A DNA stretch of 64,000 nucleotides from Cohnella sp. SGD-V74 (GTDB lineage Bacteria > Bacillota > Bacilli > Paenibacillales > Paenibacillaceae). The DNA lies in assembly GCF_003001675.1 (NCBI RefSeq), contig NZ_PVYW01000017.1, positions 145,627 through 209,626 of the forward strand, in the 5' to 3' direction. The position numbers and the translations under genes were made by a program. Each line of letters begins with the position of its first letter. Positions within the stretch are counted from its first letter, which is position 1. Positions 41,796 through 50,708 of this stretch are shown here, one piece after another. The notes below the pieces were generated by a model. It worked only from the letters and a program-made list of their open reading frames with translations, was not told the origin of the DNA and searched no databases.

Positions 41796-42338
41796 GTGGC
41801 CGTCTATATTGCCCTGATCAGAGGAATCAACGTTGGCGGGCACAACAAAGTGCCGATGGCCGATTTGAGAGACGCCTGCGAGAAAATCGGACTCCGGCAG
41901 GTGAAAACGTATATCCAGAGCGGCAACGTCGTGTTCGAGTCGGAGCAGCCCGAGGCGCAGCTGCGCCCGCTGCTGGAGAAGGCGATCTCCGACCGGTTCG
42001 GCATATCGGCTTCCGTCGCGATCCGCTCCGCCGCGCAATGGGAGAACGTGATCGCAAGCTGCCCCTACGATGCGCGAACGCTTCAGGAGAAGCAGACGAT
42101 CCAGATCGCCTTCCTGACGGAGCCGCTGTCGGAGAAAGCGGCGAATACTCTGGAGGCGAGCAAGGACGAGCGCGACGAATACGCCGTCGCCGAATCGGAA
42201 ATCTACTTCCTGTTCCGGCAGAGCATGCTCGATTCCAAGCTGGCGAACGGCATGCAGAAGGTCGGACGATCGATGACCGTGAGGAATTGGAATACGGTCG
42301 TCAAGCTGGCCGAGCTGAGCCGCGCGATCGCGAACTGA
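41796..42338 (+). CDS. DUF1697 domain protein
   Basis: Cytoplasmic protein of 180 residues. The start (VYIALIRGINVGGHNKVPMADLR) and QVKTYIQSGNVVFES are the DUF1697 signature, and MTVRNWNTVVKL closes the domain. GTG at 41796 follows AAAAGGAGAG. Function of the family is unknown; a ferredoxin-like fold has been reported for members. Confidence 0.9.
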   Translation: MAVYIALIRGINVGGHNKVPMADLRDACEKIGLRQVKTYIQSGNVVFESEQPEAQLRPLLEKAISDRFGISASVAIRSAAQWENVIASCPYDARTLQEKQTIQIAFLTEPLSEKAANTLEASKDERDEYAVAESEIYFLFRQSMLDSKLANGMQKVGRSMTVRNWNTVVKLAELSRAIAN

Positions 42339-42345
42339 AAACAAA

Positions 42346-42381
42346 GGAACCCGCTCCATGACGGATGCGGGTTCCTTTTTT
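42346..42381 (+). terminator. Terminator after DUF1697 gene
   Basis: Perfect 9-bp stem GGAACCCGC / GCGGGTTCC followed by six Ts. Confidence 0.9.
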
Positions 42382-42405
42382 GCATGCCTCAAGCGGGCCG
42401 CCGGG

Positions 42406-44241
42406 CTACAGATTCTTCAAGCCGCCCAAGCTTGCGCCTTGAACGAACAAGCGCTCGATGCCGCGCTCGACCGCCGGGTCGGCGACGAGAGGGGGAGCTT
42501 GGTGAGGCTTGGCGCGGGCGTCGATAATGACGTTGTCGCACGCCCAATGCTTGAACTCGTAGCCGCTGTTCACGCCGTAGATGTCATGCGACGGATTGCT
42601 GCGCGTGAACGCGGCCCACAGGAAGTTCGCCAGCGTTGCGCTCAGAAACTCGCTGTCGTCGGCGATGACGATCATCGGGCAGGAAGACAGCGGCCCTCTG
42701 TCGCGAATCGCGGCGCACAGCGCGTCAATCTCCCGCTGCGCCGCTTCATAGCTGGAGAACGCCGGTCCTTGCAGCGCGACGATACCCGGCATGACGAGCT
42801 TCGCTCCTCCGAAATCCCGCAGTTCGCGCAGTTCCTCCGGCACGTCCCGGCACAGCTCGCGCAGCTTGTCCCCGTAAGCCGCGAACACGACTTTGCTCCC
42901 GGTATTCAGCCCGGTGCCGGAGTAATCGAGCGTGTCGATCGTCGTATTCGTCTGGAAGTGAATATCCCGGCGCAAGTCGATCCGTTCCAGGATGTAGGCC
43001 AGAAATTCCTCTTCCCGATGCGTATCCAACGGTTGCCGGTCCTCCGCTGTAATGAACAAATACTTGGCCAGACTCAGCTGGCCCGTGCCGAGAATGCGGT
43101 TGGCGAGCGTGAGCAGCTCGGCCGGCCGCTTGTCCTCGCTGTAAGGCGTATAGCGTTCGCTGCCGATCGCGAACAGCAGCGGATGAACCCCTGCCGCGTC
43201 GACGGCGTGAACCTCCTGAACGCCGGGGATCTCCTGCCGGATCGCGTCGCCGGTCAGCTCATGGATCAGCTGTCCGAACGAAGTGTCCTCTTGAGGCGGA
43301 CGGCCGACGACGGTGAACGGCCAGATCGCGCCCGGTTTGGCGTACACTTTGTGAACCTTCATAACGGGAAAAGGATGAGTCAGGCTATAGTAACCGAGAT
43401 GATCGCCGAACGGGCCTTCGGGCTTCGTCTCGCCCGGATGGATCTCCCCCGTGATGACGAAATCGGCGTCGTTGCTAATGCAGAAGCCTTCCGAATAGCT
43501 GTAGCGGAAACGATTGCCCGCCAGCATTCCGGCCACGGTCATCTCGCTGAGTCCCTCGGGCAAAGGCATGACAGCCGCCAGCGTGTGCGCGGGAGGGCCG
43601 CCGACGAAGCAGCTGACCTTCAGCGGAACGCCCAGCTTGTTCGTCTTCGCCTGATGAATGCCGATGCCGCGATGAATCTGATAGTGGACGCCGATTTCCT
43701 TGTCGGTCTCGTACTCGTTGCCGTTCAACTGAACGCGGTACATGCCCAGGTTCGAGTTCATAATGCCCGGCTTGTCCGGATCTTCGGAATACACTTGGGG
43801 CAAAGTAACGAAAGCGCCGCCGTCCATCGGCCAGCTCTGAATGAGCGGAAGGTCGGAGATTCGCACCTCGTTGGCGGGAACGGCCAGCCCTCCGGGCGTC
43901 TTCTGCGGCAGCGCCTTCCACGCCGTAAGGCCCGCTCCGACGTGCTGGAACGGGCTCTTCAGAGCTTTCATCGGATCGTTGCGCACGACCATCACTTTCT
44001 GCACGGCTTCCCACGTATTCCGGAAAATAAACCGGCTGCGTTCGATCGTGCCGAACAGGTTGGATGCGGCCCGGAACTTCGAGCCCTTGACGTTCTCGAA
44101 CAGCAATGCGGGCCCGCCCGCGTCGTATACCCGTCTGTGAATGGCGGCCATCTCCAGATAAGGATCCACCTCTTCGCGGACGCGCGCCAGATGCCCGTGC
44201 CGCTCCAGGTCCGCCAAGCATTCTTCCAAATTCCGATACAT
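42406..44241 (-). CDS. UbiD-family (prFMN-dependent) decarboxylase
   Basis: Protein of 611 residues matching UbiD along its length: N-terminal MYRNLEECLADLERHGHL, the GIHYQIHRGIGIHQ region that binds prenylated FMN and metal, the GETKPEGPFGDHLGYYS segment with catalytic Glu, and the C-terminal PFxxxSP-like domain. ATG at 44241 chosen because the family starts here. Reversibly decarboxylates an aromatic or unsaturated acid. No UbiX partner is adjacent, so prFMN must come from elsewhere. Substrate unknown. Confidence 0.92.
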   Translation of the reverse strand: MYRNLEECLADLERHGHLARVREEVDPYLEMAAIHRRVYDAGGPALLFENVKGSKFRAASNLFGTIERSRFIFRNTWEAVQKVMVVRNDPMKALKSPFQHVGAGLTAWKALPQKTPGGLAVPANEVRISDLPLIQSWPMDGGAFVTLPQVYSEDPDKPGIMNSNLGMYRVQLNGNEYETDKEIGVHYQIHRGIGIHQAKTNKLGVPLKVSCFVGGPPAHTLAAVMPLPEGLSEMTVAGMLAGNRFRYSYSEGFCISNDADFVITGEIHPGETKPEGPFGDHLGYYSLTHPFPVMKVHKVYAKPGAIWPFTVVGRPPQEDTSFGQLIHELTGDAIRQEIPGVQEVHAVDAAGVHPLLFAIGSERYTPYSEDKRPAELLTLANRILGTGQLSLAKYLFITAEDRQPLDTHREEEFLAYILERIDLRRDIHFQTNTTIDTLDYSGTGLNTGSKVVFAAYGDKLRELCRDVPEELRELRDFGGAKLVMPGIVALQGPAFSSYEAAQREIDALCAAIRDRGPLSSCPMIVIADDSEFLSATLANFLWAAFTRSNPSHDIYGVNSGYEFKHWACDNVIIDARAKPHQAPPLVADPAVERGIERLFVQGASLGGLKNL

Positions 44242-44366
44242 AGGAAACAATCCACCGCCCTGCATAATTTGTCGTCTGCTTCCTATTGTATCGGGATGTC
44301 CGGCTTGCCACAACTCCGCAGGCAAACCCGGTCCGGAGAAATACGGTCAGCCTGGCCCGATCCCGA

Positions 44367-44948
44367 TCAATCGAAGCCTCGCTTGTAGAACAGCTTGATC
44401 GAGCTTCGCGCGCAGACGAGCGAGAAAACCGCGAACAGCAGCCCCCAGAAGAGAGCGGGAATGTAGGTGGCTCTGTCCAGATTGGTCGCATCTCCCGCGG
44501 CTGCCGGGTTATGAAAGGACATCGATAGAATAACCAGGGCGCTGATGACGGATTCTACGAGACAGATGAATGCGACGAGTAAATAATAGCCTTTAATGAG
44601 TCCGGGGCGGGACAGAACGACGATCAGAATCGTGAGCACCGCGAAGCCGGCGCACCACGCCGCTCCGAAGCCGTTGCGGACGAACAGCGCGAGGCCGAGC
44701 ACGGCGATCGTCGCGATCACGACGAGCCCTTCCCGCTCCCGGCGCCGGGAATGAAGGAAGAAGAGCAGCAGCGCGAACAAGGCGGAGCCGAAATAGCCGG
44801 CCAGCGAAATCGGAATGGACTTCCAGTGGCCCGCGTACGCGGAGTAAGTCAGTCCGCTCTGATCGGAATACAGATGAATGTACCGGACGTCACCGGACAG
44901 AAGCAAGGTGACGAGCGCATGGCACATCTCGTGGACGAGCGTGTCCAC
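44367..44948 (-). CDS. M50B-like membrane metalloprotease family protein
   Basis: Integral membrane protein with an HEMCH zinc motif right at the beginning of the listed frame and about five following helices, as in the M50B-like peptidase family. GTG 44948 is the first standard start, but the coding pattern extends upstream: about 30 more in-frame codons encode a probable first helix (RVAIFLGITAFLTRWIPF). These would start at ATT 45041 or ATC 45035, the latter with GAGGGG six bases upstream, inside the end of the upstream MFS gene. The true start may therefore be non-canonical. Substrate unknown. Confidence 0.75.
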   Translation of the reverse strand: MDTLVHEMCHALVTLLLSGDVRYIHLYSDQSGLTYSAYAGHWKSIPISLAGYFGSALFALLLFFLHSRRREREGLVVIATIAVLGLALFVRNGFGAAWCAGFAVLTILIVVLSRPGLIKGYYLLVAFICLVESVISALVILSMSFHNPAAAGDATNLDRATYIPALFWGLLFAVFSLVCARSSIKLFYKRGFD

Positions 44949-44995
44949 GTTGCGGAAGAAGTCCGAGAACGGAATCCAGCGGGTTAGGAACGCCG

Positions 44996-46237
44996 TTATT
45001 CCGAGGAATATGGCGACTCTGAGCCAGGACTTGATCGCAATCCCCTCTTTCCTTGCCTTAATTTTCCGCTTAGCGGTTCGATTACCCGCATTATACCATA
45101 GGCGGCAAGGAACAAGACCATAAATCCGGCGGCGTAACGGTACATCTCGTCGTATCCGGCCGCGGCCGCGATCGCGCCCAGAACGAATGCCCCGGAGGCA
45201 ACGCCCAGGTCGGTCGCGTTATAGAACAGGCTGTTGGCCGTTCCGTACTGCTCCGGCGCGGAAGAACGCAGCATCCATGCCTGCAGCGTCGGCTGGATCG
45301 CCCCGAAGCCCAGTCCGTACAACAGAGCCGATACGATGAGCATCGGCAGCGTCGTCGCATAGGACAGCACGGTTAAGCTGGCGATGACGCAGACGACGCC
45401 GGGAATGAGCACGGCGGCATGCCCTTTGCGGTCGAAGAGCTTGCCGGAGACAGGCCGCACGATAATGATCGTGACCGCGTTAAACAGGAAGAAGAGCCCG
45501 ACCTGCTCCAGCCCGACCGACTCGCCGTACAGGGCGATAAAGCTGAGCACGCCCCCGTAAGTGACGCCGAGCAGAACGTTCAGGAACGCCGGCAGCAGCA
45601 GCTTTCGATTCATCGGCGCCTTGCCTGCGGCGCTCTTCGGCGCTTCGCGCTTATCATTCGCGGGAACCGATCGCGTTAGAAGCAGCAGCGGGAAAGCGAG
45701 CAGCAGCGTCGCCCCCGCCACCCAGGCAAGCGCGTTAAAGCCAGCCTCGCGGAACACGTTCAGCCCGATCATCGGACCGATCGACATCGCCAGGCTCGTG
45801 GACAGGCCGAAATAGCCGATCCCTTCCCCCATCCGGTCGGAAGGAATCATCTGCGAGACAAGCGTCGGGAGAATCGTGCTCGCCATGCCGAAGCCGACTC
45901 CGTAACCGACGCGCATGAGCAGCAGCGAGCCGATCGAATCGGCCAGCATGCAGATTCCGGTAACGGCGACGGCGATCGCGAGCCCGGTGTACAGCAGCGT
46001 TCCCCGGCCGAACTTGCGCATCAGCGCCGCCGTCAGAAAACGGGCCGCGATCGCGGACAGCGCGAACAGGCTCGTAACGAGACTTACGGCGAGATCGTCC
46101 GCGCCGAAATCGTTTTTGACGTAGGTCGGTAACGCGGACAGCGTCATTTGCAGGTTCAGAAACAACAAGAGAGAGCTTATCGTCAGGGCGATAAAAGCTC
46201 TCGTCCACAATTTCGTGTGCGCTTCCCGGCGTTGCAT
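44996..46237 (-). CDS. MFS transporter (YwoG/DHA1 type)
   Basis: Integral membrane transporter of 413 residues with 12 predicted helices and MFS motif A-like loops (RFLTAALMRKFGRGTLLY, and SGKLFDRKGHAAVLI in the second half). ATG at 46237 with AGGAGA upstream, 8 bp after the MarR stop. Likely a drug or metabolite exporter repressed by the cotranscribed MarR protein. Its 3' end overlaps the probable start of the M50-like gene. Confidence 0.9.
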   Translation of the reverse strand: MQRREAHTKLWTRAFIALTISSLLLFLNLQMTLSALPTYVKNDFGADDLAVSLVTSLFALSAIAARFLTAALMRKFGRGTLLYTGLAIAVAVTGICMLADSIGSLLLMRVGYGVGFGMASTILPTLVSQMIPSDRMGEGIGYFGLSTSLAMSIGPMIGLNVFREAGFNALAWVAGATLLLAFPLLLLTRSVPANDKREAPKSAAGKAPMNRKLLLPAFLNVLLGVTYGGVLSFIALYGESVGLEQVGLFFLFNAVTIIIVRPVSGKLFDRKGHAAVLIPGVVCVIASLTVLSYATTLPMLIVSALLYGLGFGAIQPTLQAWMLRSSAPEQYGTANSLFYNATDLGVASGAFVLGAIAAAAGYDEMYRYAAGFMVLFLAAYGIMRVIEPLSGKLRQGKRGLRSSPGSESPYSSE

Positions 46238-46245
46238 GTGTTCTC

Positions 46246-46701
46246 CTACTCTCTCTCTAAGATGTCTTTCATATGATGATCGATTCGGATCAGCAGCCGG
46301 ATCAACGTATCGTATTCCTCTTCGCTCATGCAGCCGCGAACGTCTTCGTTCGCCGCCATCTCCAGCGGCAGCGTCTTGAGGATCAGCTCTCTTCCCTTGT
46401 CCGTGATGCCTACCTGGAACGATCGTCGATCGCGATCGCCGGTCCGTCTGTCCGCCAGCCCCTTCTGCTCCAGATGATCCAGTATTCTCGTCGTCGTGGG
46501 CCGATCCTTGCCCGTCCGCTCCGCGATTTCCTTCTGAATGAGGCCGTCCTCCAGATGGATCTGGTACAGGACCGACCACTGTTCCGGCGTAATCTCGAAG
46601 GGCTTCAGCCTGCTCTGGAACAAAGCCGACACTTTGCGATAGGACGTCCCCAGCATAAAGCCTGCCGAACGCCAGAGATCGTACGCTTTCTTATTGTTCA
46701 T
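46246..46701 (-). CDS. MarR-family transcriptional regulator
   Basis: Winged-helix repressor of 151 residues. The helix-turn-helix and wing (LIQKEIAERTGKDRPTTTRILDHLEQKGLADRRTGDRDRRSFQVGIT) are textbook MarR. First gene of an operon with the MFS exporter. Its promoter carries an inverted repeat flanking the -10, so autorepression relieved by a small ligand is likely. Confidence 0.93.
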   Translation of the reverse strand: MNNKKAYDLWRSAGFMLGTSYRKVSALFQSRLKPFEITPEQWSVLYQIHLEDGLIQKEIAERTGKDRPTTTRILDHLEQKGLADRRTGDRDRRSFQVGITDKGRELILKTLPLEMAANEDVRGCMSEEEYDTLIRLLIRIDHHMKDILERE

Positions 46702-46720
46702 CCGTTATGCTCATCTCCAA

Positions 46721-46764
46721 ATAGTTGCTACGACAATTATATTTCAGGCAACTATTATTGTAAA
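46721..46764 (-). promoter_or_regulatory. MarR-MFS operon promoter with operator
   Basis: Minus-strand -35 TTTACA (46759-46764), 17-bp spacer, -10 TATAAT (46736-46741). ATAGTTGC (46721-46728) and GCAACTAT (46748-46755) are perfect inverted repeats on both sides of the -10, a good position for a MarR-type repressor. Confidence 0.7.
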
Positions 46765-46780
46765 GAGACGAGATCGGTTT

Positions 46781-47599
46781 TCAGGACAGGAAAAAGGGAG
46801 CGTACTTTTCTTCCTTATAATACGTCGTGCCGGTCGTCCCGCTCTCGTCGCGGAACGATCGCTCCGTCGCCACGATCCAGCCTTTGCGGTACGCCGGGGA
46901 AGTTTCCGACGGGGCTCCGGCCGGGTGCAGCTCCCTTAGCAACTTCGTGCGGACCGTCGTCGTTCCGGCAAGAGGCTTGTCCGAGACGAGGCGGCAATGC
47001 AGCTCGTAGCCGGACATCTCGGCGAGGATGCGAATATCGGCGCTATGCGTGTTCCTGAACTTGAGATCCTTCCGCCCGTAGACGTAAGTGGCGTCCAGAC
47101 CGAGGTCGATAAATCGCTCTTCCCCCCACATATCCGCGCTGTGGTTATGCTTCTCCAGAATGTCCATATTCGCCTGGAGAGCGACGTTGAAGAGCAGCGT
47201 GCTGATCAGGCAGGCGCTGCCCCCGGCGGCGTGTATCGTGCGCCCGCGAACGAACATCGGCCCCGGCATGAAGCCCATCTCTTCCGTCGCGCCCTTGAGA
47301 AATTTTCTAAGCGAGAAAATCCGCCCCGGAGGAATGACCGTCCCGTTCACGATCCGGCAGCCCAAATTCATGTTATGGAACCGGCCGTAGTTCAGATCCT
47401 GCAGCTCTTCCTTCCATTGCATGAGAATGCGGATTTCCGACAGCACGATCTCGCCGCGTTCCGCCTCCGCATCCCGGGGAAGCCGGTTTTCCGGGGACAC
47501 GAATTGAAAGTACCAGCCTTTCAGCAAGCTGCGCGCGTCGTCCAGCAGCAGTCTTGTCCGAAGAAATTTGATCATAGGTTTATTGCGGATTGCCGTCAT
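46781..47599 (-). CDS. VanW-family protein
   Basis: Protein of 272 residues with the VanW domain: NLGCRIVNGTVIPPGRIFSLRKFLKGATEEMGFMPG and SACLISTLLFNVALQANMDILEKHNHS. ATG at 47599 with GAGGGGG about 12 bp upstream. No obvious signal peptide. VanW is an accessory protein of some vancomycin-resistance clusters but is widespread in Firmicutes without them; no van genes are nearby. Function unknown. Confidence 0.88.
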   Translation of the reverse strand: MTAIRNKPMIKFLRTRLLLDDARSLLKGWYFQFVSPENRLPRDAEAERGEIVLSEIRILMQWKEELQDLNYGRFHNMNLGCRIVNGTVIPPGRIFSLRKFLKGATEEMGFMPGPMFVRGRTIHAAGGSACLISTLLFNVALQANMDILEKHNHSADMWGEERFIDLGLDATYVYGRKDLKFRNTHSADIRILAEMSGYELHCRLVSDKPLAGTTTVRTKLLRELHPAGAPSETSPAYRKGWIVATERSFRDESGTTGTTYYKEEKYAPFFLS

Positions 47600-47749
47600 G
47601 GATTGCGGATACCCCCTCGTTCTTAAACCATTCCATACATTTGACGCAGAAAAGTGGGAAAAGTTACATTTTTTGTCGAAAAAGATGGAGTCGAGGGAAT
47701 GGGGGTGAATTGAAGAGGAAGACGCGAGGGAACGCCTGCCAAACCATCG

Positions 47750-47780
47750 CAAACGGCCCCTGCCGGGAAGGCAGGGGCCG
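47750..47780 (-). terminator. Stem-loop after the truncated Gfo/Idh/MocA remnant
   Basis: Perfect 11-bp stem CGGCCCCTGCC / GGCAGGGGCCG, with a short TTT on the minus strand. Mirrors a similar terminator after the intact homologue at 59624. Confidence 0.65.
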
Positions 47781-47801
47781 CTGTAACGAAACTCTATCCG
47801 A

Positions 47802-47909
47802 TTAGTCGCGAGGCAGCTCGACGGACACTTCGCGGCCGGATTCAGCCGAACGAAGGACGCCGTCGATAATGGCTTGCTGGATCAGGATTTGCTCTCCCGG
47901 GATCGGCAT
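47802..47909 (-). pseudogene. 3' remnant of a Gfo/Idh/MocA oxidoreductase gene
   Basis: Thirty-five codons plus stop encoding the C-terminal end of an oxidoreductase (PIPGEQILIQQAIIDG ... VELPRD). From the second residue on, the amino acids are identical to the end of the intact gene at 59624, yet eight codons differ, all at synonymous positions, and the last 52 bases are identical. The 5' part of the gene is absent; the GntR stop lies 6 bp upstream. It marks one edge of the carbohydrate block. Confidence 0.8.
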
Positions 47910-47915
47910 CCGCGC

Positions 47916-48581
47916 TCACCCCTTGGCTTCCATTGCGTTCAGCAAGTCCAACTTGGCCCCTTCGCTGTGGGCATGGACGATCTGCACCAACGTATCGGCA
48001 TCTTGATTTTGCAAAGCCTCGATCATCAGCCAGTGCTGCTTGACCATATCACCCAAACGCTGAGTGCCGTATCCGTACTTGTTCCTGAGCGAGCCGATCA
48101 ATCCGACGTATTTTTCATAAATCTGCATGCCTTCCGGATTGTTGCTGTTTTCATAGATGGCGACATGGAACTGGCGGTCCAGCTTTACCAGCTCCTCCGC
48201 GGCGATACCCTCGCCTACCATCGCCTCCATCTGGCGGTTCAATTCCTTTAGCCGATTGAGCCCGGACAGCGTCAGATTCGGCATGCTGCGCTTGGCCAGC
48301 AGTCCTTCCACGACACCGCGTATCTCGTAGATATTGGCCAAGTATTGCGGAGTCAGGGACAGTACTCTCGCTCCCCTGTGGGGAAGCAGCTCGATAAATC
48401 CTTCTCCCTGCAAAATTTGAAAAGCTTCGCGCACCGGCATCTGGCTGACGCCGTATTTTTCGATGATTTCCGCCACGGTAATGCGCGAGCCCGCGGGAAT
48501 CTCTCCGGAAAGTATGCTCTCTTTAATCCAATCCTTGACCTGGGCATACGCGGTAACCTTAGCGCTCTTGGTCACATCCAT
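47916..48581 (-). CDS. GntR/FadR-family transcriptional regulator
   Basis: Regulator of 221 residues. N-terminal winged helix (VKDWIKESILSGEIPAGSRITVAEIIEKYGVSQMPVREAFQILQGEGFIELLPHRGARV) and a C-terminal all-helical FCD ligand domain with metal-binding His residues (RQFHVAIY, KQHWLMIEAL, HAHSEG). ATG at 48581 follows GAGGG. Last gene of the catabolic operon; FadR-type regulators of sugar-acid pathways commonly sense a pathway acid. Likely represses the operon promoter near 59.5 kb. Confidence 0.92.
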   Translation of the reverse strand: MDVTKSAKVTAYAQVKDWIKESILSGEIPAGSRITVAEIIEKYGVSQMPVREAFQILQGEGFIELLPHRGARVLSLTPQYLANIYEIRGVVEGLLAKRSMPNLTLSGLNRLKELNRQMEAMVGEGIAAEELVKLDRQFHVAIYENSNNPEGMQIYEKYVGLIGSLRNKYGYGTQRLGDMVKQHWLMIEALQNQDADTLVQIVHAHSEGAKLDLLNAMEAKG

Positions 48582-48610
48582 CCCTCATTTCCGGCGAATA
48601 GAACTGACAG

Positions 48611-50695
48611 TCATTCCCCTATTTCATATAATGCCACAGCAATTTGCTGCGGCGCCAACGCGGGAGGCATCGAAGCGAAAGTTCCCTCCAACGTCGATAC
48701 CTCCGCCAGCCGGCAGCCGGGAACCTCGATCGCGGGAGCAACGGCGGCCGATGAATCGTTCCACAGCGCGACCGCAAGCAGCCCGTCCCGGCGGTAGACT
48801 TTGGCGATGATGGCCGGAGTCCGGTTCACGATGCCGTCGGTATCCTGGAACCTGCCACGGCCCAGCACATGCCAATATCTGGAGCGAAGCTCCGTCACCC
48901 GTTTCGCGTACTCGCGATAGTCCGCGTATCGATCGGCCAGAAGATCGTCCCGGTCGGCCGCGTAGCGAACTTCAAGCTCGTATCGCAGCCCGAAGACCAA
49001 CGCGTAATTCGCCGTGCGCGGCTCGATATACGGGTAAGGATTGCGAATGGTCACGACCGTGTCGGGAAAACAGTACCTGAACAGCTCCGGATAATTCAAC
49101 TGCTCGGCCTTCCCGTCGTCCGCCTCCGTCTCCATCCGGCCCGAAGCTCTGGAAGGCTCGGCGAACATGCCGTGCAGACAGTCCACGTAACCCGAATACA
49201 AATCCGTCACGTGTTCGGTGAAGAACGCATATTCCCGGTTTAGCTCCTTGGTGCGGGTCTGTATGCCTTCGAGCAGCTTTATTCTGCCCTGGGACATGGA
49301 CAGAGACGGCTTGCCCTTCGCATGCGGATGCTCTTCGTTAAAGCACGGATACGCCGGCATGCCTCCGATCTGGTCGAACAGCACGCCGTCCGCGCCGAAC
49401 GCCGCGATGAAGTCCGTCTTGTCCTTCATCAATTCCCTCCATTCCGGACAGGAAGGGCAAGAGATCGAAAAGGATTTGCTCGTAAAGCCGGCCTGAAAGG
49501 AGCTTTCATGCGACTTGTTGTAAAATTCGAAGTAGGGCGCGTTCCAGCGGCTTCTGGATTCCAGCCGATCCCCGCCGTTCTTGTAAAAGTCCGACGAAAT
49601 ATCGATCAGATGACCTTGCTGATACAAGGTAACCCTGCCGCCCGCAGCCTGCACAGCTTTAATATTCGACTTGAGCGCCTCGACTCCTCCTAGCGTATCG
49701 CTGGCATCCACATGCGGATACTGGTTATCATGCCCGCTGTCGTACCAGCCGAACAGTCCAAGCGTATCGCAGCCGTGCGCCTGGGCAAGCTCGTACAGCT
49801 TCGGCAGCTCGTCGTATGTCCACATCTCCGTCCCGAACTGCTGCTTGTTGATGACCAGAAAATAACCTTTCATGTCCTTCACCCATTGAGGCGTCTGCGC
49901 TTCGTACCGCCAGGCCGTCGACCATTCCGCGTATTCCCGCGCTCCGCGATGCCAGCTTCCGGTGTACAGCATCAACAAGAAGGACGGTGACGTCCAGGTT
50001 TCCCCCTGCTTGACGAACGGCATTTTGTCCACGGAAAGCGCCACTCCGCCGGAGCATCCCCTTCCTCCTCTAACCAGCAGCTCGGAGGAATAGAACTCGG
50101 AGTCCCGGCCGGACAAATACAGCGTCTGATCTCCGTCGGCCAGCGCCATCCATTGCATGCTTCCGCCGTGCGGATGGCCTCCGGGATAGTTCAAACGCAG
50201 CGTATTGGAATATCTTTCGCGCGTCTCCTTCATGTCCGCCAAATATTGGGCGACGTTCGCGATCTTCTGCCCGCATTGCTGCGGCCAAAGCAAAGCCGGC
50301 TTGCCGCCGGACAGCGAATGGATATTGCCGATATTCGGATATTCGAAATCGGTGATCAAAGCATCTTCGCGGTTGTCGATCTCCTCCCCGAAAACCAATC
50401 GATCGCGCTGCAGCTCGACCGTAAGACGGATTCCGATATCGACGGATGCGCCGCGAACGCTCAACCTGTCGGCCGCAAATTCCAGACTGTTCCCCCTTTG
50501 AGTTACCTTGTAGAGCTGATCGCCGCCGGAGACGGCGTTTTCCCAATCCTCCCCTCGCTTGAATACGAGCTTAAAGCTGGACTCGGAGGGCGAAGAGATA
50601 ACGTTTCCGTAAGCTTTCTTCCCGTTGGAAAGCCAGATTAACCTTCCCAGTTCGTCGAACCTTGCGGTTAAGTGATCGTTCGTCAATTCGTACAT
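48611..50695 (-). CDS. DUF6259-type putative glycoside hydrolase
   Basis: Cytoplasmic protein of 694 residues without signal peptide. Layout resembles clan-D-like enzymes: N-terminal beta-sandwich (about 1-265), a TIM-barrel (about 270-580) with motifs such as LGLFGWYDSGHDNQYP, FGADGVLFDQIGGM and AFFTEHVTDLYSGYVD that supply acidic residues, and a C-terminal beta domain. I place it in the DUF6259 group from pattern memory; no characterised activity is known to me. Its position between a GntR regulator and a sugar-acid dehydratase, in an operon with an importer, argues for action on the imported oligosaccharide. Confidence 0.75.
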   Translation of the reverse strand: MYELTNDHLTARFDELGRLIWLSNGKKAYGNVISSPSESSFKLVFKRGEDWENAVSGGDQLYKVTQRGNSLEFAADRLSVRGASVDIGIRLTVELQRDRLVFGEEIDNREDALITDFEYPNIGNIHSLSGGKPALLWPQQCGQKIANVAQYLADMKETRERYSNTLRLNYPGGHPHGGSMQWMALADGDQTLYLSGRDSEFYSSELLVRGGRGCSGGVALSVDKMPFVKQGETWTSPSFLLMLYTGSWHRGAREYAEWSTAWRYEAQTPQWVKDMKGYFLVINKQQFGTEMWTYDELPKLYELAQAHGCDTLGLFGWYDSGHDNQYPHVDASDTLGGVEALKSNIKAVQAAGGRVTLYQQGHLIDISSDFYKNGGDRLESRSRWNAPYFEFYNKSHESSFQAGFTSKSFSISCPSCPEWRELMKDKTDFIAAFGADGVLFDQIGGMPAYPCFNEEHPHAKGKPSLSMSQGRIKLLEGIQTRTKELNREYAFFTEHVTDLYSGYVDCLHGMFAEPSRASGRMETEADDGKAEQLNYPELFRYCFPDTVVTIRNPYPYIEPRTANYALVFGLRYELEVRYAADRDDLLADRYADYREYAKRVTELRSRYWHVLGRGRFQDTDGIVNRTPAIIAKVYRRDGLLAVALWNDSSAAVAPAIEVPGCRLAEVSTLEGTFASMPPALAPQQIAVALYEIGE

Positions 50696-50708
50696 CGTTA
50701 ACGGCCTC

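Noticed and set aside
42358..44388. 676-codon plus-strand open frame
   Set aside because: Antisense to the complete ubiD gene; no homology pattern.
47700..47805. Possible small gene after VanW
   Set aside because: The short plus-strand frame has no ribosome site and runs through a terminator hairpin.
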